From Bdellovibrio sp. (lineage in GTDB: Bacteria; Bdellovibrionota; Bdellovibrionia; Bdellovibrionales; Bdellovibrionaceae), in the NCBI GenBank assembly GCA_017745015.1, contig JAGIAF010000002.1:10693-38272 (forward strand): a DNA stretch of 27,580 bases, read 5' to 3'. Every line of letters starts with the position of its first letter. Position 1 is the first letter of the stretch. Positions 6,924 to 15,904 of the stretch are shown in pieces. Position numbers and translations under genes: made by a program. The notes beneath the pieces were generated by a model. The model was not told where the DNA came from. It searched no databases and was given only the letters and a program-made list of their open reading frames with translations.

Positions 6924-8963
6924 TTACCAGAAGTATGTTAGGCGTGCGCCGAACTCTCTTGGAGTGTTGGTTTGGTAGTATTTGACATTGTAAACATCGG
7001 AGCTGACATCGTTGATCACATAGTGTTGATCGAAGACATTGCGAACATAGACTTCCGTCGTAAGATTGTATTTAGCTAGCAAATACACAACTCCCGTGTC
7101 AATGAGCCATTGCTCTGGTGACGTTCTGGAGTTCTCTGCATTGGTATAACTTGAGCTTAGATATCTCAAAGCTGTATCCCAGGACCAAGCGTCTGATGGG
7201 CGGAATGTGTATGTCACAGTGCCGGTCCAATTGCTCGCGAACGGGAATTGGTTGCCAGAGTAATCAACGCCTTTGCTTTCGAAATCCAAGAATTTCGTAT
7301 TCGTGTAACCCACACCGCCGGCGATCAAGTTTTTCGGAGTGATTTCGTATTTACCTTCGAACTCACCACCGTAAAGCTCAGAGCTTGCGGCATTCATCAC
7401 TTGCGTGTCGTACATTGTGTTCGACAAAGCCACTAGGACTTGTTGATCGTGCCACATTGTATAGAACACATTGGCGCTAATCTTCACTTTGTCTTGAGCG
7501 AACTTATAGGAGCCCTCGAAGTTGTCTGTTTTCTCGGGATCGTATTGATTCGCAACGTGTCTATTACGATTGATACTCACACCACCCGTTCTGTAACCTT
7601 GGGTGTAAGAGATGCCGTAAGAATGATTGTCTAGAGTATAAATGTAGCCCAGTTTTGGCAGAAGCACGCCGTTGTTTTCATCACCGTTAAATGTACCGCT
7701 ATAACCTGGAAGTGTCGTTTCAATCACTGTTTCATAGTCATTTGCCGTGTACTCGTAGCGAAGTCCCATGTTCAGCGCGTGCTTTTCGTCGAATTTATAA
7801 AGCAAGGAATCGAAGACGGCGTAGGTCTGTTGCAACTTCTCGTTTTTCTGCATGACGGGAATGATCGGTCCCCCCGTGATGACTTTAAAATCCCACTTAT
7901 CGCGAAGTTGCATATCATGAATGTGCAAACCCAAAACGTTTTTAATCTTGTCGCTTTGGTATTTTAGCAAGTTCTCAACACTCGCATATTGGTCCGAGTG
8001 AGTCTCATAACGAGTCCCAGCAACATTAGTTGCCGTACCGTCAGCATCCGAAGTTCCATCTTGCTGACTTTGCGAGAAGGCCGCGATCACTTCATTGCTA
8101 TAGCTCTCGTTGATTTTCGTCACATAGCGCAGGCTGGTTTGTTGGTTGTTCGTCAAATAACGAGCATCCACATCTTCGTTCACTTCATAGTCAAATGCGT
8201 TCGTACCTTGAGTGTAGTTACCGCCATTGTCTGTCTGCATAATTTTAACGTTCCAACGAATCTCGTCGGTCTCGCTCAATTTGTAGATGAAATCACCCGT
8301 GATATAGTTTTTGTCTTTATGGCCCCAACGATCGTTGTCCGTCGCAAGATTCTTGATGAAGCCATCATTGCGCTCAACATTCACTGCGACGCGAGTCAAA
8401 ACTTTGCCATCAAGGAAGACGTTGTTAGTTACAAGGCCGACTTCTTTTTGACCGTAGTTTCCAAGACCGATTTTAGCGGCACCTTCATTTTGTCCCGTCG
8501 CTTTACGATGGAAGAGCAAGATGTTACCCGCAAGCGAGTTCACACCTTGAGTTGTGGACTGAGCGCCACGATAGATTTCAACGTGATCCAAATCCCAGAA
8601 ATCAAATGCACCTGCGGAGATCGCCAAGTCTGTCTGGAAAACGTCATCGACTAAGATCGATGCTAAGTTATCTTGTTGGTAGCCGGTTACACCCAAATTG
8701 TTGATACCACGAATACTGAAGTTGTTATCGTTGGTATTGACTTGAACGTTGGGAAGCGCATTGAGGTCCTTGATAGAATCTGTCTTAACGGCTTTGTCAA
8801 AACCTTCGGACTCAAGGACCGTGATGCTCTCTGTACTCTCGAGGTAAGTTTTCTCTTCCTTATTTCCTCGGATTTGCACCTGCTGAAGTTGATACGTCTC
8901 TGTTGTTTGAGCTTGCGCAAAGCAAGCTTGCATACCCAATAAAATGGCGATGAAAACTCTCAT
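6924..8963 (-). CDS. iutA: TonB-dependent outer-membrane receptor, probable ferric-aerobactin receptor
   Basis: 679 residues with a signal peptide (MRVFIAILLGMQACFAQAQ), a plug domain at about 40-155 (including FSIRGINN and then VEIYRGAQSTTQGVNSLAGN, the standard plug motifs) and a ~520-residue 22-strand-type barrel ending in the aromatic C-terminus YFW. No N-terminal signalling (STN) domain is present, so it would not itself trigger an anti-sigma system. It would import the ferric siderophore across the outer membrane using TonB energy; TonB/ExbBD are not in the window. It starts 5 nt after the iucD stop, making it the last gene of the operon, as iutA is in the aerobactin operon. Ligand specificity is inferred from position; general TonB receptors (also for heme or B12) look alike. 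Confidence 0.85.
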   Translation of the reverse strand: MRVFIAILLGMQACFAQAQTTETYQLQQVQIRGNKEEKTYLESTESITVLESEGFDKAVKTDSIKDLNALPNVQVNTNDNNFSIRGINNLGVTGYQQDNLASILVDDVFQTDLAISAGAFDFWDLDHVEIYRGAQSTTQGVNSLAGNILLFHRKATGQNEGAAKIGLGNYGQKEVGLVTNNVFLDGKVLTRVAVNVERNDGFIKNLATDNDRWGHKDKNYITGDFIYKLSETDEIRWNVKIMQTDNGGNYTQGTNAFDYEVNEDVDARYLTNNQQTSLRYVTKINESYSNEVIAAFSQSQQDGTSDADGTATNVAGTRYETHSDQYASVENLLKYQSDKIKNVLGLHIHDMQLRDKWDFKVITGGPIIPVMQKNEKLQQTYAVFDSLLYKFDEKHALNMGLRYEYTANDYETVIETTLPGYSGTFNGDENNGVLLPKLGYIYTLDNHSYGISYTQGYRTGGVSINRNRHVANQYDPEKTDNFEGSYKFAQDKVKISANVFYTMWHDQQVLVALSNTMYDTQVMNAASSELYGGEFEGKYEITPKNLIAGGVGYTNTKFLDFESKGVDYSGNQFPFASNWTGTVTYTFRPSDAWSWDTALRYLSSSYTNAENSRTSPEQWLIDTGVVYLLAKYNLTTEVYVRNVFDQHYVINDVSSDVYNVKYYQTNTPREFGARLTYFW

Positions 8964-8968
8964 TGAAC

Positions 8969-10246
8969 CTAAAACCCTCTATAGTTAACAAAATTTGGAA
9001 CCATGTTTGTTGTCGGATACAACTCTTTCCCCAACATGTCGTTGATGACCGTAGCTGATCGCCATGCCATCAAACTTGTTTGAGGTTCTGAGATCCCATG
9101 ACCATGACGGCTGAAGTTCATGGCATAGATCTTATTCTGCGCAGGACCTTTCCATTTCACAGAGAAGTTCTTCTGCAAAATAAAACGATCCGCAGAATCG
9201 AACTCGATCATGTTTTGAATCGGTTCGATGATGTGAGGAATACGGGTACGGAAACCCGTGCTCAAAATCACGATGTCCGCCATGTGCGTTTCTTCTTTTT
9301 TTGTAAATGTACTGCTCACCGTCAGGCGATAGCTGTTGTTCACTTCTTCAATGCGTTCCATGCAACGTGACGGCAGAATTTCGATAGTCGCATCGTTACG
9401 GTACACGTGGCGCAATTGATAGATATCATTGTAAAGCGCTTCCAAGTACTCAGGCGTATTACCGTCACTCGCCATTTTTTGGTGGCGCACAATCGGATCT
9501 TTGATGTCTTGATCAAGACCAAAGAACTCATCTACGTAGTTAGGTGTGAAGTATTCGTTTACGAACGGAGAGTTATCCAAAGGCTCAAGGTTCGCACGAC
9601 TTGAAATCAAGCGTGTGCTGTTGGGTTGCCCCCATTTACCTTTGAAGCAGTTACGGAAGATTTCAATCCCCGTCTGACCGCCACCGATCACAACGACGTT
9701 CTTACCGTTCACGTCCAAATCTTTTAACTGCGGAGATTTCGCATGAAACACCTTAGGACCAATAAAGTTCTTCGCAAAATCAGGAACGTTCGGAGTTAAA
9801 CCCGTCCCGATACAAATATTGTCTGCGGTTGAAAATTTATTGCCAGAACGAACGTGGAATTTGCCATCCTTGAAATTCACTTCGTCAATGGGGGCGCCAA
9901 AATTCAAACGGTGGGCAAGCTTCTTAGAAACCCACTGGCAGTACATTTCAAATTCACGACGAGTGACAACTTTACGGTTGGTGTTCATGAAAGAATAAAA
10001 CAAGCCTTCCTGAACCAGGTAGTTCATAAAGCTGTACGGGCTTGTGGGGTCTGCACCCATAACCAAGTCTTTTAAGAAAGATGTTTGCATCTCAGAATCC
10101 GAGAACATGATCTCTGAGTGCCAATCAAAATGAGGCTTGCCATCAAAGAAAGCCGCGTTAACACCTGGCGATTTGTCAGACAAAGCCGCCAAGCTCAAAT
10201 TGAATACGCCGATACCGATACCTATAAGATTATAATTTTGTTCCAT
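8969..10246 (-). CDS. iucD: L-lysine N6-monooxygenase of aerobactin-type siderophore synthesis
   Basis: 425 residues, the size of enterobacterial IucD. It hydroxylates the side-chain amine of lysine using FAD, NADPH and O2, the first step of aerobactin assembly. The FAD-binding motif GIGIGVFNLSLAAL is at 9-22, MQTSFLKDLV at 53-62, the NADPH-binding motif VVIGGGQTGIEIF at 185-197, and the C-terminal [A/S]-T-G-[F/Y] motif (LSTGF) at 328-332. EYFTP and GISEPQ-SLMAWRSA match the IucD pattern as I know it. The ATG (10246) lies 1 nt after the iucC stop. Related enzymes act on ornithine or diaminopropane; the iucABCD order argues for lysine, but the substrate is inferred. Confidence 0.93.
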   Translation of the reverse strand: MEQNYNLIGIGIGVFNLSLAALSDKSPGVNAAFFDGKPHFDWHSEIMFSDSEMQTSFLKDLVMGADPTSPYSFMNYLVQEGLFYSFMNTNRKVVTRREFEMYCQWVSKKLAHRLNFGAPIDEVNFKDGKFHVRSGNKFSTADNICIGTGLTPNVPDFAKNFIGPKVFHAKSPQLKDLDVNGKNVVVIGGGQTGIEIFRNCFKGKWGQPNSTRLISSRANLEPLDNSPFVNEYFTPNYVDEFFGLDQDIKDPIVRHQKMASDGNTPEYLEALYNDIYQLRHVYRNDATIEILPSRCMERIEEVNNSYRLTVSSTFTKKEETHMADIVILSTGFRTRIPHIIEPIQNMIEFDSADRFILQKNFSVKWKGPAQNKIYAMNFSRHGHGISEPQTSLMAWRSATVINDMLGKELYPTTNMVPNFVNYRGF

Positions 10247-10247
10247 C

Positions 10248-12005
10248 TTACAGTGTGCCTTTCAGTCCCAAAACAATGGGATTAAGAAGTTCGTCACCGA
10301 CCATGGGGACCGGGCGCTCAGCAGAGTCGGCATAGCCGATCTTGAAACGCACCTTATTGACAAGGACCCGAGGCATTTTTTCCGCCAGAAGATTCAGGCT
10401 GTCATCCATATTCACTCCAAAACCGCTAGTTGAAAGATAATCGCGAAGAGACTCCCCTAGAATCTGGTAAAACTCATATTCAGAGAAGCCATCGCACTCC
10501 TTCAACACCTCGGAAATGAAGCGCAAAACAGTGACGAAATGTCCGGTATAAAGATCATGTATTAAGTAATTCGGCGGCAGCTGCAATAGGTGCTTCGCCA
10601 GGTTCGCCGATTGCTCCACCAAAGGAGACTTTTTAGAAAGGCGCAGATCTCCTTGGAAGTCTTTGAGGATCACCCCCGCCGGTTGAGAGTCCTTCAACTT
10701 CAATACAATGTTTTGGCCATGGGAGACCAAGCCAATGCCGTATTTTAACTGCAAATGGTAAAGCGGTACGACGACGACGTCGAAATACTGACGAAGCCAT
10801 TGGCGCATTGTTAATCCCGAAGCTTTTACGTAAGCCCCCAAAAGAGATTGGTTTTGGCCATCGCGGTGAAAGAACGAACCCGTCAACAGAGCCACTTCAC
10901 CTTGTTGCGCAGCTTTAGATTCTGCACACTCTCTCCAGATCGCGCCCAAGTATTCATGATAGCGATATGGGGCCTGCGCTACCTGTTTGTAAACTGGATG
11001 TTGGAAGCTGACACCCGCTTTTTCATTCAGGATTTGAACGTTTGTGAGGTATTCATCATCGGCGCAGATTTGCGACATTTCAGTAGATAGTTCATGTCCC
11101 ACAGGAATGTACTTCGCGGCGATTCCTCGGATGCTTGAAGTATTTAATATTGTCAGAGGAAGTTTGATATCCCAAAGACCTGGACGAGAAATATTAGACA
11201 ACGTTCGGATCGAAATTTGCGGCTGATAAGTATCGCCGAAAACTCCCAAGGAAATCATGCGACCCATGGCAAGGTCCGCTGCAAACTGAGTCTGAATAAA
11301 GCGATCCCATTGCCATGGATGAACCGGAACAAAGACAAAATCATTTTTTGAAATGCCTTTGTCATTAAGTGTTGCATTGAAGCGAGTAAGCTCTGCTTGA
11401 TCCATGCTCTGAGAAAGAATTTGATCGGTAGTTACGTCAGCCATTGCCGCATAGATCGCGATATCGCGACGGATTGCCACCCAGTGAAGACGTAATTTTG
11501 GAAGACTTTCAGGAGCGTACTCTTGCAAGTCCTTTTCACTCCAAGTGATGCGGCCTTTATTCAATAAAAGCTTCGGATGGCCATTGAGCACACCTTGAGT
11601 TTTTAGTCCCGACCAAGAAAGCATCTCACTCACAGGTCTTTCTGTGTGCAGTTGCTCCATTCTTAGATCGGAATAAAGGGTATTATGCATTTCCTCAAGA
11701 AAGTTCCCGAGGATGATATCGTCCATGGCTGTTTCTGCTTGGCTGTCGATAAAAAATTGCCCCGCGCTATCAACTTTTTGAGTAACGCCCTTTTCAACAC
11801 GAACAATTGAATTAGCGACGACCTTCACGTCTGTCCAAATGCCCTGCCATCCACGATAATGGTACTCCACGCCGCTCTTTAAGCGGACGATGAAGTTTAC
11901 GCCATCTTGTGTTTCCGGCTTCAACAATTGCTCATAGCTAAGCTCTTGCAAGCTCTTTGCTACCAGCTTTTGATTCACCTTCAGCCAAGCACTCTTAGAA
12001 ATCAT
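10248..12005 (-). CDS. iucC: IucC-type NIS siderophore synthetase (aerobactin synthase)
   Basis: 585 residues of the IucA/IucC (NRPS-independent siderophore synthetase) family. It would use ATP to adenylate the citrate-derived intermediate and join the second N6-acetyl-N6-hydroxylysine. Visible signature stretches are GHPK at 142-145, VHPWQW at 228-233, LSNISRPGLWDIKLPLTILN near 269-288, VVVPLYHL with SHGQN at 411-432 and KDFQGD at 448-453. The N-terminal opening (WLKVNQKLVAKSLQELSYEQ) and C-terminal LIHDLYTGHFVTVLRFIS align with IucC rather than IucA as I recall them. Its start overlaps the iucB stop by 4 nt (ATGA). An N-terminal ferric-reductase-like domain is not present; length is normal. 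Confidence 0.92.
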   Translation of the reverse strand: MISKSAWLKVNQKLVAKSLQELSYEQLLKPETQDGVNFIVRLKSGVEYHYRGWQGIWTDVKVVANSIVRVEKGVTQKVDSAGQFFIDSQAETAMDDIILGNFLEEMHNTLYSDLRMEQLHTERPVSEMLSWSGLKTQGVLNGHPKLLLNKGRITWSEKDLQEYAPESLPKLRLHWVAIRRDIAIYAAMADVTTDQILSQSMDQAELTRFNATLNDKGISKNDFVFVPVHPWQWDRFIQTQFAADLAMGRMISLGVFGDTYQPQISIRTLSNISRPGLWDIKLPLTILNTSSIRGIAAKYIPVGHELSTEMSQICADDEYLTNVQILNEKAGVSFQHPVYKQVAQAPYRYHEYLGAIWRECAESKAAQQGEVALLTGSFFHRDGQNQSLLGAYVKASGLTMRQWLRQYFDVVVVPLYHLQLKYGIGLVSHGQNIVLKLKDSQPAGVILKDFQGDLRLSKKSPLVEQSANLAKHLLQLPPNYLIHDLYTGHFVTVLRFISEVLKECDGFSEYEFYQILGESLRDYLSTSGFGVNMDDSLNLLAEKMPRVLVNKVRFKIGYADSAERPVPMVGDELLNPIVLGLKGTL

Positions 12006-12934
12006 AGGAAGTTACCCATAAAGAAAGCCTCGCGACGGCATTCTAACAAAGCCGCTCGCTTATGAGGGAAATCGAATTCTTTAAGCTTCTTCCACGCTGT
12101 GAAAGTCTCGATGTAGCGAATGATGCGTTTATTGTCAGAGCGCGGCTCCGCCATGATTTTACGCGTGCGCGGCTCTTCCAAGAAAAGGTAATGAGTCGCG
12201 GATTTCAAAATCGCATCCGTGTTCGGGAAACCTAAGAAATCGGTGTTACCGATCAACAAATGGAAACCACGGTCGAAGGCTTCAGAATCATAGTAAGGCC
12301 CCAAACGATCTTCTTTAGTCCAATACATTTCAAAATATCCCACTGGGATACCATCGAACTCAACGAATGTTGGAATGTAGTGCGGATCCTTAAGACCTTT
12401 TTCGATGTATTCTTTAATTTCAGATTCAGGCTTATTCAATTCCCAGAATTCATAAACGTAGGGCTGATTTTGCCAGAAGTGGAATGTCTTCAAATCCTTT
12501 TCCACATTCATCACGCGGAATGATACTGTCTTTTGAATACTTGGAACGTAACGACTGTAAAGCAGTTCACCTGGATTTTGTGTAGGACGAACTGGGTGAG
12601 ACACCTCACCTGTTTTCGTCCATTGTTCTGGCTTCAAATTCGTTACGCCGTATTGGCACCACAAACTTGGATTTTGAAAGAAGTCAGCACGAGCTACTGC
12701 ATTTTGGTTCAAAGAGATTGTTTGCAACTCGGTATTGTGACCAAATAGGTATTCCATGGCAACAAGGGTCGCTGGCTCATTTGCATTGATTGCTGATTTT
12801 GTAGAAAGAGATGCAGTTCCGCCATTGCTTTCGACCTGGAACTGAAGATTTTGGCCTGCACCTTCAACTGTCAAAACAGCATCTTGCAGAGCTACATTGA
12901 AGTTGTTTTTAGAATGAACGTGGAAGTACTTCAT
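12002..12934 (-). CDS. iucB: N6-hydroxylysine O/N-acetyltransferase of the IucB/RhbD family (GNAT)
   Basis: 310 residues. The C-terminal half (about 135-305) is a GNAT domain matching IucB: PVGYFEMYWTKEDR at 197-210, FDRGFHLLIGN at 220-230, THYLFLEEPRTRK near 247-259, EPRSDNKR at 263-270 and KEFDFPHKRAAL at 285-296. It acetylates the N6-hydroxyl-lysine made by IucD to form the hydroxamate ligand. The N-terminal ~130 residues are beta-rich and poorly defined, as in IucB. The ATG lies 1 nt after the iucA stop and the TGA overlaps iucC. The acyl donor (acetyl- or longer acyl-CoA) cannot be told from sequence; the acyl group decides whether the product is aerobactin itself or a relative. Confidence 0.9.
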   Translation of the reverse strand: MKYFHVHSKNNFNVALQDAVLTVEGAGQNLQFQVESNGGTASLSTKSAINANEPATLVAMEYLFGHNTELQTISLNQNAVARADFFQNPSLWCQYGVTNLKPEQWTKTGEVSHPVRPTQNPGELLYSRYVPSIQKTVSFRVMNVEKDLKTFHFWQNQPYVYEFWELNKPESEIKEYIEKGLKDPHYIPTFVEFDGIPVGYFEMYWTKEDRLGPYYDSEAFDRGFHLLIGNTDFLGFPNTDAILKSATHYLFLEEPRTRKIMAEPRSDNKRIIRYIETFTAWKKLKEFDFPHKRAALLECRREAFFMGNFL

Positions 12935-12935
12935 T

Positions 12936-14711
12936 TTACGCCATCACTTTCTGTGCAATAGGATTTTGAATCAGATTATAAATTGCGAGAGGGTTCGCGC
13001 TGGTGTTCTCGTTGATGTTTTGTAAGCTGCAGGTGAAATTCCCTTTGTGCCAGATCTCTGGCGAATCCAAAAGGTAGTTCAAGCACGACAGGTCTTGCGG
13101 TCCGCTTTCACGGATGCTCGACAAGAAGTTACGCAAGTCTGCAACCAACGCTTTTTCTGACACCCAACCGTCAGCAGCAATCGCTGCGATCACATTGAAT
13201 GTTGAATTGATCATCAAGTAGTACACAAAAAGGATATTGCCCTTCTCGTCCAAGATATTGCCATTGTCCATTCTAAGACTGGAAACATCTTTGCCATACA
13301 AAGAGAAACCAAAGTGGCTGTAGCCCGTACCTTGGCAATCGCGGAAGTATGCTTTTTCCGGATAGTTCGCTTTCAGACTTAAGATTAAGTTCTGTTGGTG
13401 GGCCCCCAACAAGATACCGTAATTTGCTTGAGCCATTACCAGCGGCTTCACTGCGACCTCAAGATAACGAGCAAACCACAAAGCTGCGACATCCTGAACA
13501 CTGCGACGAGTTTTCTCCGCTTCTTTACGGATTGAGATTTGGATGAGGTTTTCACCACCCAATGGATTGTCTTGCGCCAATGTTGAAAGCACCACGGCCT
13601 CTTCGGTATTACTTTCAGTGAATGGATTCTCGCGGCAAACCACGATGGATTCCGTCAAGATTTCGCCTTGAGAATCTTTTAAAGCAATAAACGCTGGTTC
13701 AAACACCACATTGAATTGCGGATGCTTACGAGTGAACTCTTGACCTTTGGTTGTCATAAACACGTCATAGACTTGCAGACCACGCACCACTTCCACCGGA
13801 GTGAGATGACGGATCGAGTTCGTTAAACGCAAAGTTAAAGAGAACTTCATCATGTAAGGAGCATGAGCTCCGTAAATAGAACGAAGTGATGAAGTCGGAT
13901 ACCATGGTTTCTCGGAAGCACCCACATCAACCAACTTGCCGTTCTTAAGATAGTCTTGAACTGTTGGATTCTTTAAAAGATGCTGGCGCTGCCACGGATG
14001 CACCGGGAACGGGATAAAACCGTCTTGTAACAAAGCTGTCGCCGCCTCTGGGCCATTAAACTCATTCAAGAAAGTGTCTTTCGTCCATTCAGGGCGCTTA
14101 AACTGCTCGGCCTTCTGATTTTCTAAAACTTCAGGCTTTGCCATGAACCAGTGCAAAGCAAATGAACCTGCCATTTCAGGGGAGTACATCCGATAGTCCG
14201 CTTCATCAAATCCTTCGCGCATCTTTGGATACGGATGGAAGTTATGACCAATCATCAACCCTTGTTCAGCTTCACGGAAACTGATCGGAGTTGAATAGAT
14301 CTTTTCCAGATCTTGCTTACGCGCATCCAATGCCAGTTCGATATTCTCGACACTGTTTTTAAGGCGATCCATAAATACGACTTCATTGCCCACGCTGTTC
14401 GGGAAAACTTCAGTTAAGTATTTAACCAGTCTTTCAGCCACCACCATAAAGTCGGCTTCAGTGAAAGACTGGCCGCTTCTGATAAAGAACAGTTCGTGGT
14501 ATTGATGGCGCCCCATCAAGGACTTGCGCTTTAACGGCAAATAGATTGTTTCACTATCTGACACCGCCAACGCGATAGATTCAGCAGCTTCCGTCTTAGC
14601 AAAGACCTCTGTCGGAGATTTAATGATGTTAAAACCATTCCACTCTCTGAAAAGAGAATTAAAAAAGCAAGAAGCGGAATGCCTTAATGAAAGTGTGCGA
14701 AGATCTGCCAT
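12936..14711 (-). CDS. iucA: IucA-type NIS siderophore synthetase
   Basis: 591 residues of the IucA/IucC family. It would catalyse the first condensation, coupling N6-acetyl-N6-hydroxylysine to a primary carboxyl of citrate with ATP. Motifs are GHNFHPYPK at 155-163, VHPWQRQ at 237-243, TSSLRSIYG at 273-281, KFSLTLRLTNSIR at 289-301, GAHQQNL at 436-442, RDCQG at 457-461, and the C-terminal CLNYLLDSPEIWHKGNF and NENTSANP typical of IucA. The ATG follows GGAGG with 7-nt spacing, the best ribosome site in the operon, and lies 2 nt after the MFS stop. Homologs also make schizokinen-type compounds; the neighbouring lysine-type IucD and IucB and the absence of diaminobutyrate genes favour an aerobactin-like product. 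Confidence 0.92.
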   Translation of the reverse strand: MADLRTLSLRHSASCFFNSLFREWNGFNIIKSPTEVFAKTEAAESIALAVSDSETIYLPLKRKSLMGRHQYHELFFIRSGQSFTEADFMVVAERLVKYLTEVFPNSVGNEVVFMDRLKNSVENIELALDARKQDLEKIYSTPISFREAEQGLMIGHNFHPYPKMREGFDEADYRMYSPEMAGSFALHWFMAKPEVLENQKAEQFKRPEWTKDTFLNEFNGPEAATALLQDGFIPFPVHPWQRQHLLKNPTVQDYLKNGKLVDVGASEKPWYPTSSLRSIYGAHAPYMMKFSLTLRLTNSIRHLTPVEVVRGLQVYDVFMTTKGQEFTRKHPQFNVVFEPAFIALKDSQGEILTESIVVCRENPFTESNTEEAVVLSTLAQDNPLGGENLIQISIRKEAEKTRRSVQDVAALWFARYLEVAVKPLVMAQANYGILLGAHQQNLILSLKANYPEKAYFRDCQGTGYSHFGFSLYGKDVSSLRMDNGNILDEKGNILFVYYLMINSTFNVIAAIAADGWVSEKALVADLRNFLSSIRESGPQDLSCLNYLLDSPEIWHKGNFTCSLQNINENTSANPLAIYNLIQNPIAQKVMA

Positions 14712-14713
14712 TG

Positions 14714-15904
14714 TTAGGCCTCCACCACGACGTCACGGCGTCGATACAAAATCGCGATACAAGAAATCATAAATACAACAAGTGCTACCAGCAGGAATTC
14801 CAAAGAGACGATTTTGATTTTCAAGCTGATCGCCGCCAAGGCGCCGCCGATGGTGTAACCAATCGTGTTCGCAGCGCTGACGATCCCCGCTTTGCGACCT
14901 AAGCCCAAAGATTCAGGATCTACCGAAGTCATCAAAGTCAAATAACAAGGAGGAATCAGCGCAATACCAATCGACAAGAAGAAGATGGCGCTCCAAAGCT
15001 GATTTTGAGTTTGCATCATTCCCAACAGAGTCGAACCGACCAACAACGTTGCCGCCCCAATAACCATGGCCCCTTGCCAAGGATTCCTAAAGAACATCTT
15101 ACCTAAGAATTGAGTTCCCACGGCAATGGCACTGCTTACCAAAAGAAGCTTCGCCATCAACACCCCAGAATCTTGGCTGGTCAGAGAAAAGCTGTGTTTA
15201 AGAATGACAGCCAAAGAAGAATTCAAAATCCCAATGTAACTTGTGAAGAGAATCGCCAAGATAAAGACCCAACGCATGCGCTTCAAAGCCATGCCCCACG
15301 GAATGCTTTGCGAGCTGCCCACTTTACGCTCTGGAGCTTTCAGACGAAGTGCCCAGAAATTTAATCCAAGTAGAGCCATCAACCAAAGCAAGAACCCCAC
15401 CAAGACACGGTCCATGTTCTGTCCGCCACTCACCAAAACATAGATCGGTCCCAAAGAACGACCGATGTTCAAGCTCATAGAATTTGAGATCATCGCTTTC
15501 ATGGCCGAACGATTTTCTGACATATCCACTTGCAGGGCTTGCGCCACCGGAACGATCGCTGACGCCATCACCCCATACATCAAACGGCTGATGATCAAGA
15601 TCACCAAAACGGCCGTCGCACCGATTTGCTGTCCCCATTGAGTGAGAGACCACAGCATCAAGGTCGATACGGATAAACCCAACAGACCCCAGATCAATAC
15701 GGGTTGACGGCCCACCTTATCACTCTTGGCTGCCCAGTAAGGGCTTGACCACAAGAACAAAAACGAGCCCACACTAAAGATCATCACCACTGACGACAAA
15801 CTCACGTGCATCTCTTCCGCCAAATATGGCAAAAGAGTGAAAAGCAGAATCTGCAAAGCACTGAAAGTAATGGTATTCAGATTAGCGATGAGCTCTAGAT
15901 TCAC
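14714..15904 (-). CDS. MFS transporter, probable siderophore exporter (ShiF-like)
   Basis: 396 residues with about 12 hydrophobic helices. An MFS motif-A-like loop, AAKSDKVGRQPVL, lies between helices 2 and 3. The start is a GTG at 15904, preceded by GGAGG at 6 nt and overlapping the stop of the PepSY gene as GTGA; the longer frame from 15970 lies inside PepSY and is not needed. Sitting immediately before iucA, it takes the place of shiF next to aerobactin operons, where an MFS protein is believed to secrete the siderophore across the inner membrane. Function is inferred from context; MFS substrate cannot be read from the sequence. Confidence 0.82.
   Translation of the reverse strand: MNLELIANLNTITFSALQILLFTLLPYLAEEMHVSLSSVVMIFSVGSFLFLWSSPYWAAKSDKVGRQPVLIWGLLGLSVSTLMLWSLTQWGQQIGATAVLVILIISRLMYGVMASAIVPVAQALQVDMSENRSAMKAMISNSMSLNIGRSLGPIYVLVSGGQNMDRVLVGFLLWLMALLGLNFWALRLKAPERKVGSSQSIPWGMALKRMRWVFILAILFTSYIGILNSSLAVILKHSFSLTSQDSGVLMAKLLLVSSAIAVGTQFLGKMFFRNPWQGAMVIGAATLLVGSTLLGMMQTQNQLWSAIFFLSIGIALIPPCYLTLMTSVDPESLGLGRKAGIVSAANTIGYTIGGALAAISLKIKIVSLEFLLVALVVFMISCIAILYRRRDVVVEA

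Noticed and set aside
7989..8654. 221-aa open frame antisense to the TonB receptor gene
   Set aside because: It lies fully inside a strongly supported receptor gene, has no ribosome site or recognisable motif, and reads like reverse-frame translation of beta-barrel codons.
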